Shown: positions 16,430 to 24,934 of the stretch, one piece after another
Position numbering within the stretch: the stretch's first letter is position 1
Layout of the letters: each line of letters begins with the position of its first letter
NCBI GenBank assembly: GCA_019634415.1
Contig: JAHQVJ010000100.1
Coordinates: 62,001-126,000, forward strand
Source of the DNA: Myxococcales bacterium
GTDB taxonomy: Bacteria; Myxococcota_A; UBA796; GCA-2862545
Length of the DNA stretch: 64,000 nt
Direction of reading: 5' to 3'
Translations under genes and position numbers: made by a program
Notes under the pieces: generated by a model
The model's input: the letters and a program-made list of their open reading frames with translations, nothing else
Database searches by the model: none
What the model was told of the DNA's origin: nothing

Positions 16430-17530
16430 TCAGCGAGCGCCGCCGTACACGCAGCGCACCACGTCGTTGAAGGTGTCGAACACGAACAGGTCATCGTCGT
16501 GGACGAGCACCTGCTGCGGTCGTGAGAGGACGGCGTCGGCGCCGGGACCGAAGTCCCCCTCGAAGCCGAAGTGCTCGGGCTGCCCCACCACCGTGGTCAC
16601 CGTGCCGTCGAGATCGATCCGGCGCACCACGTGGTTGCCGGTGTCGGCCACGTACACGATGCCCTCGGGCGAGACCGTCACGCCCTGAGGGGCGTCGAGC
16701 CGAGCGCTCGACGCAGGGCCACCGTCTCCCGAGAACCCGGCGATCCCGGTGCCCACCACCGTGGTGACCTCGCCCGTCTGCACGTCGATGTGGCGGACAG
16801 CGTGGTTGCCGGTGTCCGCGACCCACACGGCACCCTCGTGCCAGGTGAGGCGCTGGGGCTCTGCGAGCTGGGCATCTGCACCCACGCCGTCGACGAAGCC
16901 CGGCAAGCCGTTGCCCGCCAGCGTGTCGATGATCCCGTCCGGCGTGACCATGCGGACTGCGTGGTTGCCGGTGTCGGAGATGAACAGGGTGCCGTCGTCG
17001 GCCAGGGCCAGCCCCGTGGCCTGCGACATCAGCGCCTCGCGGGCCGGGCCGCCGTCGCCCTCGTAGGCCTCGGTCCCCGGCTGGGTGACGCTGCCGGCGT
17101 AGACCGTGAGCCAGCCCGTCGGATCCACCTGCAGCACGCGAGCCCCGTGCAGCTCCATGATGAACAGGGTGCCGTCCTCGGCCGCCGCCACGTCGATGGG
17201 GTTCTCCATCGGGGAGCTGTGCGCCTCGGAGCCGTCCGTCGCGTAGGCGTGACGGCCCACGCCCACCACTGCTGGCAGATCGCCGTTCGGCTCGAGCCGG
17301 CGGATCACCATGTTGTTGTGATCCACCACGAGCAGCAGCGCGTCGGGATCGAAGTCGCCGCCGGTGGGGAGGAACAGGTGGGTCTCGAGGGCTGCGCCGT
17401 CGCCGTTGAAGCCGCGCTGGCCCGTGCCCGCCACCGTGCAGATCTCCCCGTCGGCGCGCGAGCAGGTGGGCTGCACCGGCACCTCGGGGGCGCAGCCCGC
17501 CCACAGCAGTCCGGCCACCCCCCACCGCAC
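16430..17530 (-). CDS. NHL-repeat beta-propeller lipoprotein (last gene of a propeller operon)
   Basis: 366 aa from GTG 17530, two bases after the stop of the gene before it. Signal MRWGVAGLLWAGCAPE. NHL-type blades repeat through the chain: GTLFISDTGNHAVRMVTPDG, GAVWVADTGNHAVRHIDVQTG, GIVYVADTGNHVVRRIDLDG, each followed by VVGTG.AGFSGDGGPA. NHL propellers usually bind protein or polymer partners, and this one is probably periplasmic or on the outer membrane. Fourth and last gene of the operon 21057-16430. No catalytic motif is seen. Confidence 0.85.
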   Translation of the reverse strand: MRWGVAGLLWAGCAPEVPVQPTCSRADGEICTVAGTGQRGFNGDGAALETHLFLPTGGDFDPDALLLVVDHNNMVIRRLEPNGDLPAVVGVGRHAYATDGSEAHSSPMENPIDVAAAEDGTLFIMELHGARVLQVDPTGWLTVYAGSVTQPGTEAYEGDGGPAREALMSQATGLALADDGTLFISDTGNHAVRMVTPDGIIDTLAGNGLPGFVDGVGADAQLAEPQRLTWHEGAVWVADTGNHAVRHIDVQTGEVTTVVGTGIAGFSGDGGPASSARLDAPQGVTVSPEGIVYVADTGNHVVRRIDLDGTVTTVVGQPEHFGFEGDFGPGADAVLSRPQQVLVHDDDLFVFDTFNDVVRCVYGGAR

Positions 17531-17531
17531 G

Positions 17532-18764
17532 CTAGCGCCGCACCCGGCGGATCACCTGGTTCAGGGTGTCGGCGATGTACACGTTGCCGTCTGGGTCCAC
17601 GCCCACCCCGAAGGGTTCGTTCAGCAGGGCCGCTGTGGCGGGGCCCTCGTCGCCCGAGAAGCCCGACTCGCCGCAGACGCCCGCGAAGGTGTCGATCTGA
17701 CCATCGGCGATCACGCGCACGCAGTGGTTCTTGGTATCGGCCACGTACAGCTCGCCGTCGATGCCCACCGCCACGTCGCGCGGCGTGTTGAACACTGCGT
17801 CGATAGCCGGCCCGCCGTCGCCGGCGTAGCCAGCCACGCTGCCCGCATCCACCACGGTCTTCTTCTCCGTGACCGCGTCCACCACGGTCTCGGTGCCGGC
17901 CGAGGTGTAGGCGCCCGCGAAGGTGTCGATGGTGCCCTCGGCCAGATCCACCACGCGGATCACGCCGTTGACGGTGTCGGCGACGTAGAGCAAGTCACCG
18001 TCCAGCGCCAGCTTGCTGCCCGGATCCGCCTTCTGATCGGTGTGGCCGTGCAGCGAGGCGTCGATGGCCGGGCCGCCGTCTCCCGCGAACCCGGGCTGGC
18101 GCGGCTGCCCCGCGATGGTCTCGAGCTGTCCGCCCGAGATCCGGCGGATGATGTGGTTGGCCTGGTCGCTGAAGTACAGCGTGCCGTCGGGGGCGAAGGC
18201 CAGGCTCGAGGGCAGGTCGAGGATGGCCTCTTCCAGCGTGTCGGCCTCGCCGAAGAAGCGGGCGCCCGTGCCTGCGTACCAGGTCAGCGTCTCGGCCTCG
18301 GTGTCGATGACGTTGATCCGGGAGTTGTGCCAGGCCGCCACCCACACCTCGTTGGGCCGCTGGGGATGCACCGCCACCTGGGTGGGGTGGTTCCAGGCGC
18401 TCGCCATCGTGTTGCACGGCTCCCAGCAACCATCGCTGCCGATGGGTCCGTCGCCCAGCGTGCCCGTGCCCGAGATCGTGTCGACGATCCCCTTGGTGGT
18501 CACGCGCCGCACCCGGTGGTTGTTGAAGTCCGGGAAGTAGGCGGTGCCGTCGGGGCCGAAGTCGATGTCCTGCGGCAGGTAGCTGTGGCTGTCGAGGCGG
18601 TGCAGCCCGTCTTCGTCGAACAGTGCCTCGCCGGGGACCCCCAGCCAGGTGCAGATGGTGCCGTCGGACTCGCAGGGGTTGCACCCCGACGCCATCGTCA
18701 GCAGGACGGCCCAGATCATCCATGCAGCCCTCGGCTTCGCCGGCAGGCTCTCCGAAATCGACAT
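17532..18764 (-). CDS. NHL-repeat beta-propeller lipoprotein
   Basis: 410 aa. Two ATGs are possible: 18782 overlaps the previous stop (ATGA), but 18764 has a GAGG seven to eight bases upstream and is chosen. The signal has an N-terminal extension before the hydrophobic core: MSISESLPAKPRAAWMIWAVLLTMASGCNPC. NHL blades include GTAYFPDFNNHRVRRVTTKG, GTLYFSDQANHIIRRISGG, DLLYVADTVNGVIRVVDLAEG, GELYVADTKNHCVRVIADG and GNVYIADTLNQVIRRVRR. The gene sits in the middle of the propeller operon. The 908-aa ORF to 20258 is a shadow extension. Confidence 0.85.
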   Translation of the reverse strand: MSISESLPAKPRAAWMIWAVLLTMASGCNPCESDGTICTWLGVPGEALFDEDGLHRLDSHSYLPQDIDFGPDGTAYFPDFNNHRVRRVTTKGIVDTISGTGTLGDGPIGSDGCWEPCNTMASAWNHPTQVAVHPQRPNEVWVAAWHNSRINVIDTEAETLTWYAGTGARFFGEADTLEEAILDLPSSLAFAPDGTLYFSDQANHIIRRISGGQLETIAGQPRQPGFAGDGGPAIDASLHGHTDQKADPGSKLALDGDLLYVADTVNGVIRVVDLAEGTIDTFAGAYTSAGTETVVDAVTEKKTVVDAGSVAGYAGDGGPAIDAVFNTPRDVAVGIDGELYVADTKNHCVRVIADGQIDTFAGVCGESGFSGDEGPATAALLNEPFGVGVDPDGNVYIADTLNQVIRRVRR

Positions 18765-18778
18765 TGGGATTACCTCGG

Positions 18779-20005
18779 TCATCGGTACACGATGCGGAAA
18801 CGTTGGTTGTAGGTGTCGGCGATCACGAGGTTGCCCTCGAGATCGAGGTCCACGCCGAAGGGGCGGTACAGGGTTGCCTCGGAGGCGGGCCCGCCGTCGC
18901 CACCGGTGTGCTGGCCCTCGCAGATCTCGGGCACCAGCAGCCCCTCGTCCAGCTCGCAGCTGGGCTGTCCCGTGCCCACGGCCGTGCTCACCTCGTCCGT
19001 GGCCAGATCGATGGCCCGGATCACGTGGTTGTTCGAGTCGGCGACGTAGAGCAGGCCAGCGTCCTCGTCCAGCGCGAAGTCTGCCGGGTAGTGCCAGCGG
19101 GCGTCGGCGGCGGGTCCGTCCACGTAGCCGGTCTGAAGCGGTGCCCCGCTGTACAGCTCGATGGTGCCCGCGGCCAGGTCGATCTTGCGGATCACGTGGC
19201 TCTCGGAGTCCGCCACGAACATGGTGACCCCGTCCGAGAGGATGGCCATCGCGCCACCGGGCTCCGGGTTCTTGCTCTTCGGGAAGTTGAAGCAGGTCTC
19301 GAGCGCGTTGCCCTCGCCGCAGTAGCCCTTCTCGCCCGTGCCCGCGACGGTGTTCACCACCCAGCGATCCCGGTCCAGCACCCGGATGCGCTCGTTGCGC
19401 ATGTCCAAGATGTAGACGAGGTTCTCGTCGCCCGGATGGAAGATCACTTCCTTGGGCTGGTCGAGCAGGGTGTCGTCGGCAGGCTCCTCGAAGTCCTCGT
19501 GGAAGCCCGGCGGCCCGCCCAGGTACACGCGCACCTTGCCGGTTTCCGGATCCCAGGTGCGTAGCTTGTGGGTGTGCCACGAGGCCGACAGCAGCGTGCC
19601 GTCCTCGAAGTAGATCTGCTGCGTGGGGTGGTTGAGGTTGACGTCGGTGCCGGCTGCACCCGCCTCCGTCAGGTCGAGCTGCTCGGCATCTCCGTCGCCC
19701 AGGAAGTCCGTGCCCATGATGGTCTGATAGCCATCGGCCGGATCGTCGAGCACACGGCGGAGCTTGTGGTTGTTCCAGTCCGCGAGGATCGGCGGACCGC
19801 GCTCCGAGAAGGTCACGCTCATCGGAAACGAGAACCAGGCGTCGAGTCGGTGGACGTCGTCTCCGTTCCAGCCGTTGTAGCCGTCGCCCGCCCAGGGGCA
19901 GATCCGGCCGGGTGCGGGCTCGCAGTCCCGCATCACGTGCTCGATCTCGGCGGGGCCCGAGCCATCGCCCGAGCAGGCAGTAAACAGTGCGATCAGTGGC
20001 AGCAT
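18779..20005 (-). CDS. NHL-repeat beta-propeller lipoprotein
   Basis: 408 aa from ATG 20005 (GGGAG seven bases upstream), with a very short lipoprotein signal MLPLIALFTACSG. Blades include PPILADWNNHKLRRVLDD, NLVYILDMRNERIRVLDRD, TMFVADSESHVIRKIDLAAG, LLYVADSNNHVIRAIDLATD and GNLVIADTYNQRFRIVYR. It overlaps the following gene's alternative ATG by 4 bp. Its order of Cys pairs (CEPAPGRICPWAGDGYNGWNGD) parallels the downstream NHL paralogs (CxxDGxICT), so the three arose by duplication. The ligand is unknown. Confidence 0.85.
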   Translation of the reverse strand: MLPLIALFTACSGDGSGPAEIEHVMRDCEPAPGRICPWAGDGYNGWNGDDVHRLDAWFSFPMSVTFSERGPPILADWNNHKLRRVLDDPADGYQTIMGTDFLGDGDAEQLDLTEAGAAGTDVNLNHPTQQIYFEDGTLLSASWHTHKLRTWDPETGKVRVYLGGPPGFHEDFEEPADDTLLDQPKEVIFHPGDENLVYILDMRNERIRVLDRDRWVVNTVAGTGEKGYCGEGNALETCFNFPKSKNPEPGGAMAILSDGVTMFVADSESHVIRKIDLAAGTIELYSGAPLQTGYVDGPAADARWHYPADFALDEDAGLLYVADSNNHVIRAIDLATDEVSTAVGTGQPSCELDEGLLVPEICEGQHTGGDGGPASEATLYRPFGVDLDLEGNLVIADTYNQRFRIVYR

Positions 20006-20019
20006 GAGGAGGCTCCCGT

Positions 20020-21057
20020 TCACAGCGAGATGTCCGGTGCGTCGGAGCCGCCGTACACCACGACGCCCTCCGACAGTCCAGTGAGATCTCCGCCCACGGC
20101 CCACACGTCTCCTGCGTCGTCGAGCAGGCAGGCGTGGAAGTCGTGCGCCGTGGGGCGGGGTCTGGGATCGAGCGTCCACTCGTCGGACCTCCGCCAGAAG
20201 ATGGATCCGTTGCCCCCGCAGGCGACCACACCGCGATCGGTGGTGGTGAACACGCCATTGAAGAACGGGGCCACGGCTTGGGGGGGCGGGGAGTCGTCGG
20301 TCCAGTCCGTGCCGTCGAAGCGGGTCACGGCGGCGTTGCCGAAGCCGCCCACGGCGATCGCCTCGTCGGGCCCCGAGGCGTGCACGGTGGTGAGTGGCGT
20401 GCTGCCGAACAGCGGCGCTTCCACGTCTTCCCAGGTCGCGCCGTCCCAGTGCATGATCAGGGCGCCGGTGCCCACCACCCACACGTCGTCCGGGCCCGAG
20501 CCTGCCACCTTGAACGCGGACCGCACGGTGACCTGCTCGCCCGGCGACGCGGTGGCCACCTCCGACCACTTCGCGCCGTCGTAGTGCAGCACCACGCCGT
20601 CGAGGTTGCCGTTGATGTCCCCACCCACGGCGTACACGTCGGTGTCGGAGGTGCCCCACAGTCCGAACAGCTTGTAGGCGGTGTTGGTGATCACCGTGGT
20701 CTCGCTGGTGCCGGTGGCGCGATCGTAGGTGACCACGCGGCCTCCGTCGCCCGCCATCCACACGCGATCCGAGCCGCTCGACCAGACCCACCACAGATCG
20801 CCGGGGCTGTCGACGTCGATGCGGGACCAGGCGCCCTGTTCCAGGTGCAGCACCACGGGTCCCGCGCCGTCGTCGGATCCCACCATCCACAGGTCGCTCG
20901 GGCCCGGCCCCCACACCGAGAGCAGGGCTGCTGCGGGCAGCGACGCGTCGTCGCCCAGCACGGCGAACTCCTCTCCCGAGGCGGTCGTCGTGTCCGTGTC
21001 CGTCTCGGTGGGTCCAGTGCAGCCGAGTAGGGTCGAGGTCACCCAGACAATGCGCAT
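20020..21057 (-). CDS. beta-propeller lipoprotein, first gene of the propeller operon
   Basis: 345 aa from ATG 21057 with GGAGG upstream. Signal MRIVWVTSTLLGCTGPTETDTD, followed by a short Thr/Asp linker. The body repeats a W-box pattern common in Myxococcota propellers: SVWGPGPSDLWMVGSDDG, VWSSGSDRVWMAGDGG, LWGTSDTDVYAVGGD, AGSGPDDVWVVGTGALIMHWDGATW and HASGPDEAIAVGG. The blade type differs from the three NHL genes downstream, which follow with gaps of about 14, 14 (or an overlap) and 1 bases. Co-expression of four propellers suggests one assembly. Confidence 0.8.
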   Translation of the reverse strand: MRIVWVTSTLLGCTGPTETDTDTTTASGEEFAVLGDDASLPAAALLSVWGPGPSDLWMVGSDDGAGPVVLHLEQGAWSRIDVDSPGDLWWVWSSGSDRVWMAGDGGRVVTYDRATGTSETTVITNTAYKLFGLWGTSDTDVYAVGGDINGNLDGVVLHYDGAKWSEVATASPGEQVTVRSAFKVAGSGPDDVWVVGTGALIMHWDGATWEDVEAPLFGSTPLTTVHASGPDEAIAVGGFGNAAVTRFDGTDWTDDSPPPQAVAPFFNGVFTTTDRGVVACGGNGSIFWRRSDEWTLDPRPRPTAHDFHACLLDDAGDVWAVGGDLTGLSEGVVVYGGSDAPDISL

Positions 21058-21181
21058 CGTCGTCCTCCGCGGGCGTTCGTAGAGTGCCTGGCTAACCTCG
21101 CGGTAGTCCAGTGTTTCGCATTCTGATGTGCTAGGGATGTCGTGGCGCTGGGGGCCATCTCCGTCCACCCGGAAGGAACAG

Positions 21182-21910
21182 ATGTACGTACGGCTCGCAT
21201 GGGTATCGATCGTCTTGGCCGGCTGCTTCGACATGGGCCGCGCGCCCGACGAAGTGCCCGAGCAACCCGCAAAAAGCGACGCAAAGCCCGAGCAGACCCT
21301 GGCGGTCCCGGGTCCGAGCGGTGCTGCCGCCGAGAAGAAGACGGAGCGGCTGGGGGCGGTCAAGGAGGTGCTGACGTCGGCCGGCTACACCTACGCCTTG
21401 CTCGAGAACTGTGGTGAGGAGGCCTGGGTGGCGGGTCCCGAGACCGAGCTCGAGGTGGGAGCCGTGGTGGTGATGCCCGAGGGGATGGGCATGGAGAACT
21501 TCCGCAGCCCCTCGCTCGACCGCACCTTCGACACCATCTTGTTCGTGGACTACCTGCGGCCCACCACCGACGAGATCACCTGTGCCGAGAAGCCTCCGCC
21601 GGCGCCTGTGGGGCGTCAGGGCACGTCGGGTCACGACAACGAGGAGAAGCCCCCTCCGCCGAAGGCCTACCACGGCAAGGTGGTGGAGACGATGGAGTCC
21701 GCTGGCTACACCTACGCCAAGCTCGAGCACTGCGGTCAGGAGACCTGGCTCGCGGCGCCGCGGATCCCACTGCAGGTGGGTCAGTTCGTGAAGGCGCGCA
21801 AGGGCGACGAGATGAACGGCTTCACGAGCAAGTCGCTGGGCCGTACCTTCGACTCGATCTTCTTCGTGCCGTCGATGGCGATTGCGCCGAACGGTCCAGC
21901 CTGCCGCTAG
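21182..21910 (+). CDS. lipoprotein with two NrfJ-like OB-fold repeats
   Basis: 242 aa from ATG 21182 (aagga five bases upstream); signal MYVRLAWVSIVLAGCFDMG. Two copies of one ~70-aa unit follow: VKEVLTSAGYTYALLENCGEEAWVAGPETELEVGAVVVM...MENFRSPSLDRTFDTILFV and VVETMESAGYTYAKLEHCGQETWLAAPRIPLQVGQFVKAR...MNGFTSKSLGRTFDSIFFV. This pattern is known from small NrfJ-like periplasmic proteins near cytochrome nitrite reductases, but no nrf gene is present here. The repeats are joined by an acidic Pro-rich linker. Each keeps one Cys. Divergent from the propeller operon. Confidence 0.72.
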   Translation: MYVRLAWVSIVLAGCFDMGRAPDEVPEQPAKSDAKPEQTLAVPGPSGAAAEKKTERLGAVKEVLTSAGYTYALLENCGEEAWVAGPETELEVGAVVVMPEGMGMENFRSPSLDRTFDTILFVDYLRPTTDEITCAEKPPPAPVGRQGTSGHDNEEKPPPPKAYHGKVVETMESAGYTYAKLEHCGQETWLAAPRIPLQVGQFVKARKGDEMNGFTSKSLGRTFDSIFFVPSMAIAPNGPACR

Positions 21911-21976
21911 CGGAACGTCACACTCTCCTGACGAACCGCTCCGGGACGGACCTGTCGGACGGGGTCGGGAGGCGCG

Positions 21977-24934
21977 ATGGGCTGGCGTCGGATCGCAGCG
22001 GTGTGGCTCGTCGCGATGCTCTCGGTGCATGCACTGTACGGCCCCGACACCTGGAGCTTCCTGCGGTGGGGCATCCTGCCCCTCGGCGCGCCTCTCGGCA
22101 CTCCGCGGGCCGCCGTCGGTGTGTACGCACACCAGGTCGGCCACCAGGTCCACATCGCCGTGCGCGCCCAGGCGTTCTACCTGTACGACGGCCGGGGCCG
22201 TAGGCAACGGGGCCTCGCCACGGTGCATCGATTCCGGGTGGATGCGGCGATCGCCGTCGAGGGCGCCGACCGGGTCTCGCTGACGTGTCGGTGGCGTTGG
22301 GCTCGGGCCGGCGAGCAGACCTGCATCACCGACCTGCCCGCGTTGCCGGACGGCGAGCACACGCTGCTGCTGACGGTCCGCTCGCCCCTGCCAGAGTCGC
22401 CCACGGTCGAGGTTCCCCTGCCCGTGTTCGAGAGCGCCAAGGCGCACCTGCTCACCGATCGCACCCGGTATGCACCCGAGGAGACGCTGCTCGCACGTGC
22501 CCTCACCTATGCGCGCGCCGATCTCGTCCCGCGGCCCCACCGTCGCGGCGTCTGGCAGCTGCGTCGCGACCACGACGTGTTGCTGGAGGAGGGAGGAACC
22601 ACCGACGCGCGGGGCGTCGCAGCGCTGACGTTGACGCTGCCGCCCTCGATCGTGCCCGGTGACTACGTGCTGTCGTGGACGAGCGGGGACGCCATGGACG
22701 AGGTCGTCGTCACGGTCGACGACGTCGAGCTGCCGTGGCTGCTGGTCGACGCCGAGCCCACGCGCGGTTGGTTCGGCCCGGGAGACCAGCCGTCGGTCCG
22801 GGGCTCGGTTCGCACGGCCGCCGGTCGGCCTGCGGGCGACATCGAGATCACCCCCACGGTGCAAGTCTCGGGAGGCTGGCCCCTGCCGTTGGCGTGGAGC
22901 GAGCTGGCTGCGCTGCGCACCGATGCGCGTGGCCGGTTCGAGCTTGGCCTGCCTGCCGTGCCCGCGGACCTCGGCGCGCTCGGCACCCTCCGCCTCGATC
23001 TTCATGCCCACGACGCAGTGGGGGGGACGAGCACGGGCCGAGTGGTGCTGCCGCTGTCGCCGGATCCGCTGCTGGTGCACGGGGTCACCGAGGCCGGAGG
23101 ACGCCTCTTCGAGAGCCGCTCCAACCGCGTGTTCCTCCGGTTGACGACGCCGGATGGACGGCCGCTGGCTCACCAGGCGGCGCACATCGTGAGCCAGATC
23201 GACCCGCGCGATCCTGGACGGACGGCAACCACCGACGACGACGGCGTGCTCGCGATGCAGCTCGATCCCGGTCCTCCCCTGGCGATCGTGCAGCCGCTGC
23301 CGCCTCGCCGCGAGGAGCCGACACAGCGCCGCGCGTTCACCCTGGCGGAAGGGACGTCGGTGCTCACGCAGCGGGGCTTGGGTCTGGCAGAGCGCACCGC
23401 GGTCCGAGCCCTGGTGGAGCGCATGGACGAGGCGTGTGGGGGACTCGTGGGCGCGCAATCCCAGGTCGGGCGCCTGGTGTCCGTCGAGCGTGGCCGAGTC
23501 ACGGCCGTGACCCCCGACGCGTCGGCCCTGGACGGGTGCGTGGCCGAGGTACTGGAGGGGCGTCGATGGCCCGGTGACGGGTTGTGGAGCCTGACCTTCG
23601 ACCAGGTGCCCGACCCCGCCCGACCGCGCATCGTGGTCGGTCACGACCCGGAGAGTCAGCTCGTCGATCCATTGAGCGTGGCATTCGCGGAGGCCGCCGC
23701 TCGGGCGGGAGCGTGTGTCCGCGGGGCGACGGCCTCTCGCGCCTCGCTCGGTCACGTGCGCTGGCTCGTCGAGGCCGCGGAACGTCGTCCACAGCTGTGG
23801 TTCTCCCAGGATGTGGCGCCGTGCGTGCGGCGGCACATCGCTCGAGTCACGCTGCCAGAGCCTGTCGAGCGTGATCTTCAAGGCGTGGTCTGGCTCTCTG
23901 TGGAGGTGCCGTGGACGCGGCCGCCGCCCGAGCCCGAGCCGGAGACGACGCGTGGATGGACGTACGAGGTCCACGTGGGCGACCGTGTGGGGCATTGGCA
24001 GGTCGAGCCCGCCAATCACTTCCCGACGAGGCTCCGTCCCAGCGAGCCCATCGTCGACGCAGGATCTGTGGTCACCATGCGGTTGATCCGGGGTGACGAC
24101 TTCGGAGGCGTGCCCCCCGACACCCTCACCTTGCACGGCCCGCGGTCGTGGTCCCAGACGTGTGCGCGTCGAGGGGTGCGCGCCCGGTCCGATGCCACGT
24201 GTCCCGTCGCTCCCGAGGCAGGCTGGCGGTTCCAGCCGCCCGAGGATCACAGCGGGTTCTTCTGGGTCGACGATCTCGCCGAGGCCGTGGTGTACGTGCG
24301 CCCCTCGCAGCCGGCCGACCTGTCGCTCACCGCTGACCAGTCCCGATATGCGCCCGGCGACCGCGGTCGGATTCGGGTGCGGACCCACGGTCCGGCAGTG
24401 GTCAGCTTGGTGGGGGTGGACGCGCGACTCGAGCGGGTGTTGGACCTGCCCCAGCCCGACGACCTGCAGCGAGCCGCCCACGACATGGCGTCCCCACGGG
24501 TGTTCGGGGTGTTCACGCTGCTGGACGTGGTGAGCGGCCGCATCCGCGGGGAGGCAGCAGCCCTCGCCGTGATGTCGCAAGCTCGGCTCGACGAGCCCGA
24601 CGAGCCGCCTCTGCTCGATCCCTTCGTGACCGTCCACCATCCCGATCTCGATGGTGAGGAACGTGCGGCTGTCGCCCTCGTCGCTGCCGAGGCGCGCTCC
24701 GCGCTCCGGGCGTTGCCGGGTGATCGGATCACCTACGAGGACTTCGTGGAGCTGTGGGACGAGATCGTCGCGGTCCAGGGGGCCCAGGGCCCCTGGCGGC
24801 GCCCACTGGCGCTGTCGTCGTTGAGCGAATCGAGCCTGAGGCGAGTCGATCCACGCGTTCTGATCGGAGATGCCACGCGAATGCCGGAGGATCTCCAGCC
24901 TTGGCTGCAGTGGGTCGCGGAGGCCACGCCATGA
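21977..24934 (+). CDS. alpha-2-macroglobulin-like protein, N-terminal half (MG and bait-region domains)
   Basis: 985 aa beginning with a membrane anchor or signal MGWRRIAAVWLVAMLSVHALYG. Repeated macroglobulin-type beta-sandwich domains follow. A typical element is LLTDRTRYAPEETLLARALTYA near residue 160, and the last is ADLSLTADQSRYAPGDRGRIRVRTHGPAVVSLVGVDARLERVL (around 775), which resembles the A2M bait-region domain. Bacterial A2Ms are periplasmic protease traps of about 1,500-1,650 aa in one chain. Here the chain stops after the bait domain and resumes in the next gene, which overlaps by 4 bp (ATGA). The 1353-aa minus ORF over it is a shadow. Confidence 0.78.
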   Translation: MGWRRIAAVWLVAMLSVHALYGPDTWSFLRWGILPLGAPLGTPRAAVGVYAHQVGHQVHIAVRAQAFYLYDGRGRRQRGLATVHRFRVDAAIAVEGADRVSLTCRWRWARAGEQTCITDLPALPDGEHTLLLTVRSPLPESPTVEVPLPVFESAKAHLLTDRTRYAPEETLLARALTYARADLVPRPHRRGVWQLRRDHDVLLEEGGTTDARGVAALTLTLPPSIVPGDYVLSWTSGDAMDEVVVTVDDVELPWLLVDAEPTRGWFGPGDQPSVRGSVRTAAGRPAGDIEITPTVQVSGGWPLPLAWSELAALRTDARGRFELGLPAVPADLGALGTLRLDLHAHDAVGGTSTGRVVLPLSPDPLLVHGVTEAGGRLFESRSNRVFLRLTTPDGRPLAHQAAHIVSQIDPRDPGRTATTDDDGVLAMQLDPGPPLAIVQPLPPRREEPTQRRAFTLAEGTSVLTQRGLGLAERTAVRALVERMDEACGGLVGAQSQVGRLVSVERGRVTAVTPDASALDGCVAEVLEGRRWPGDGLWSLTFDQVPDPARPRIVVGHDPESQLVDPLSVAFAEAAARAGACVRGATASRASLGHVRWLVEAAERRPQLWFSQDVAPCVRRHIARVTLPEPVERDLQGVVWLSVEVPWTRPPPEPEPETTRGWTYEVHVGDRVGHWQVEPANHFPTRLRPSEPIVDAGSVVTMRLIRGDDFGGVPPDTLTLHGPRSWSQTCARRGVRARSDATCPVAPEAGWRFQPPEDHSGFFWVDDLAEAVVYVRPSQPADLSLTADQSRYAPGDRGRIRVRTHGPAVVSLVGVDARLERVLDLPQPDDLQRAAHDMASPRVFGVFTLLDVVSGRIRGEAAALAVMSQARLDEPDEPPLLDPFVTVHHPDLDGEERAAVALVAAEARSALRALPGDRITYEDFVELWDEIVAVQGAQGPWRRPLALSSLSESSLRRVDPRVLIGDATRMPEDLQPWLQWVAEATP

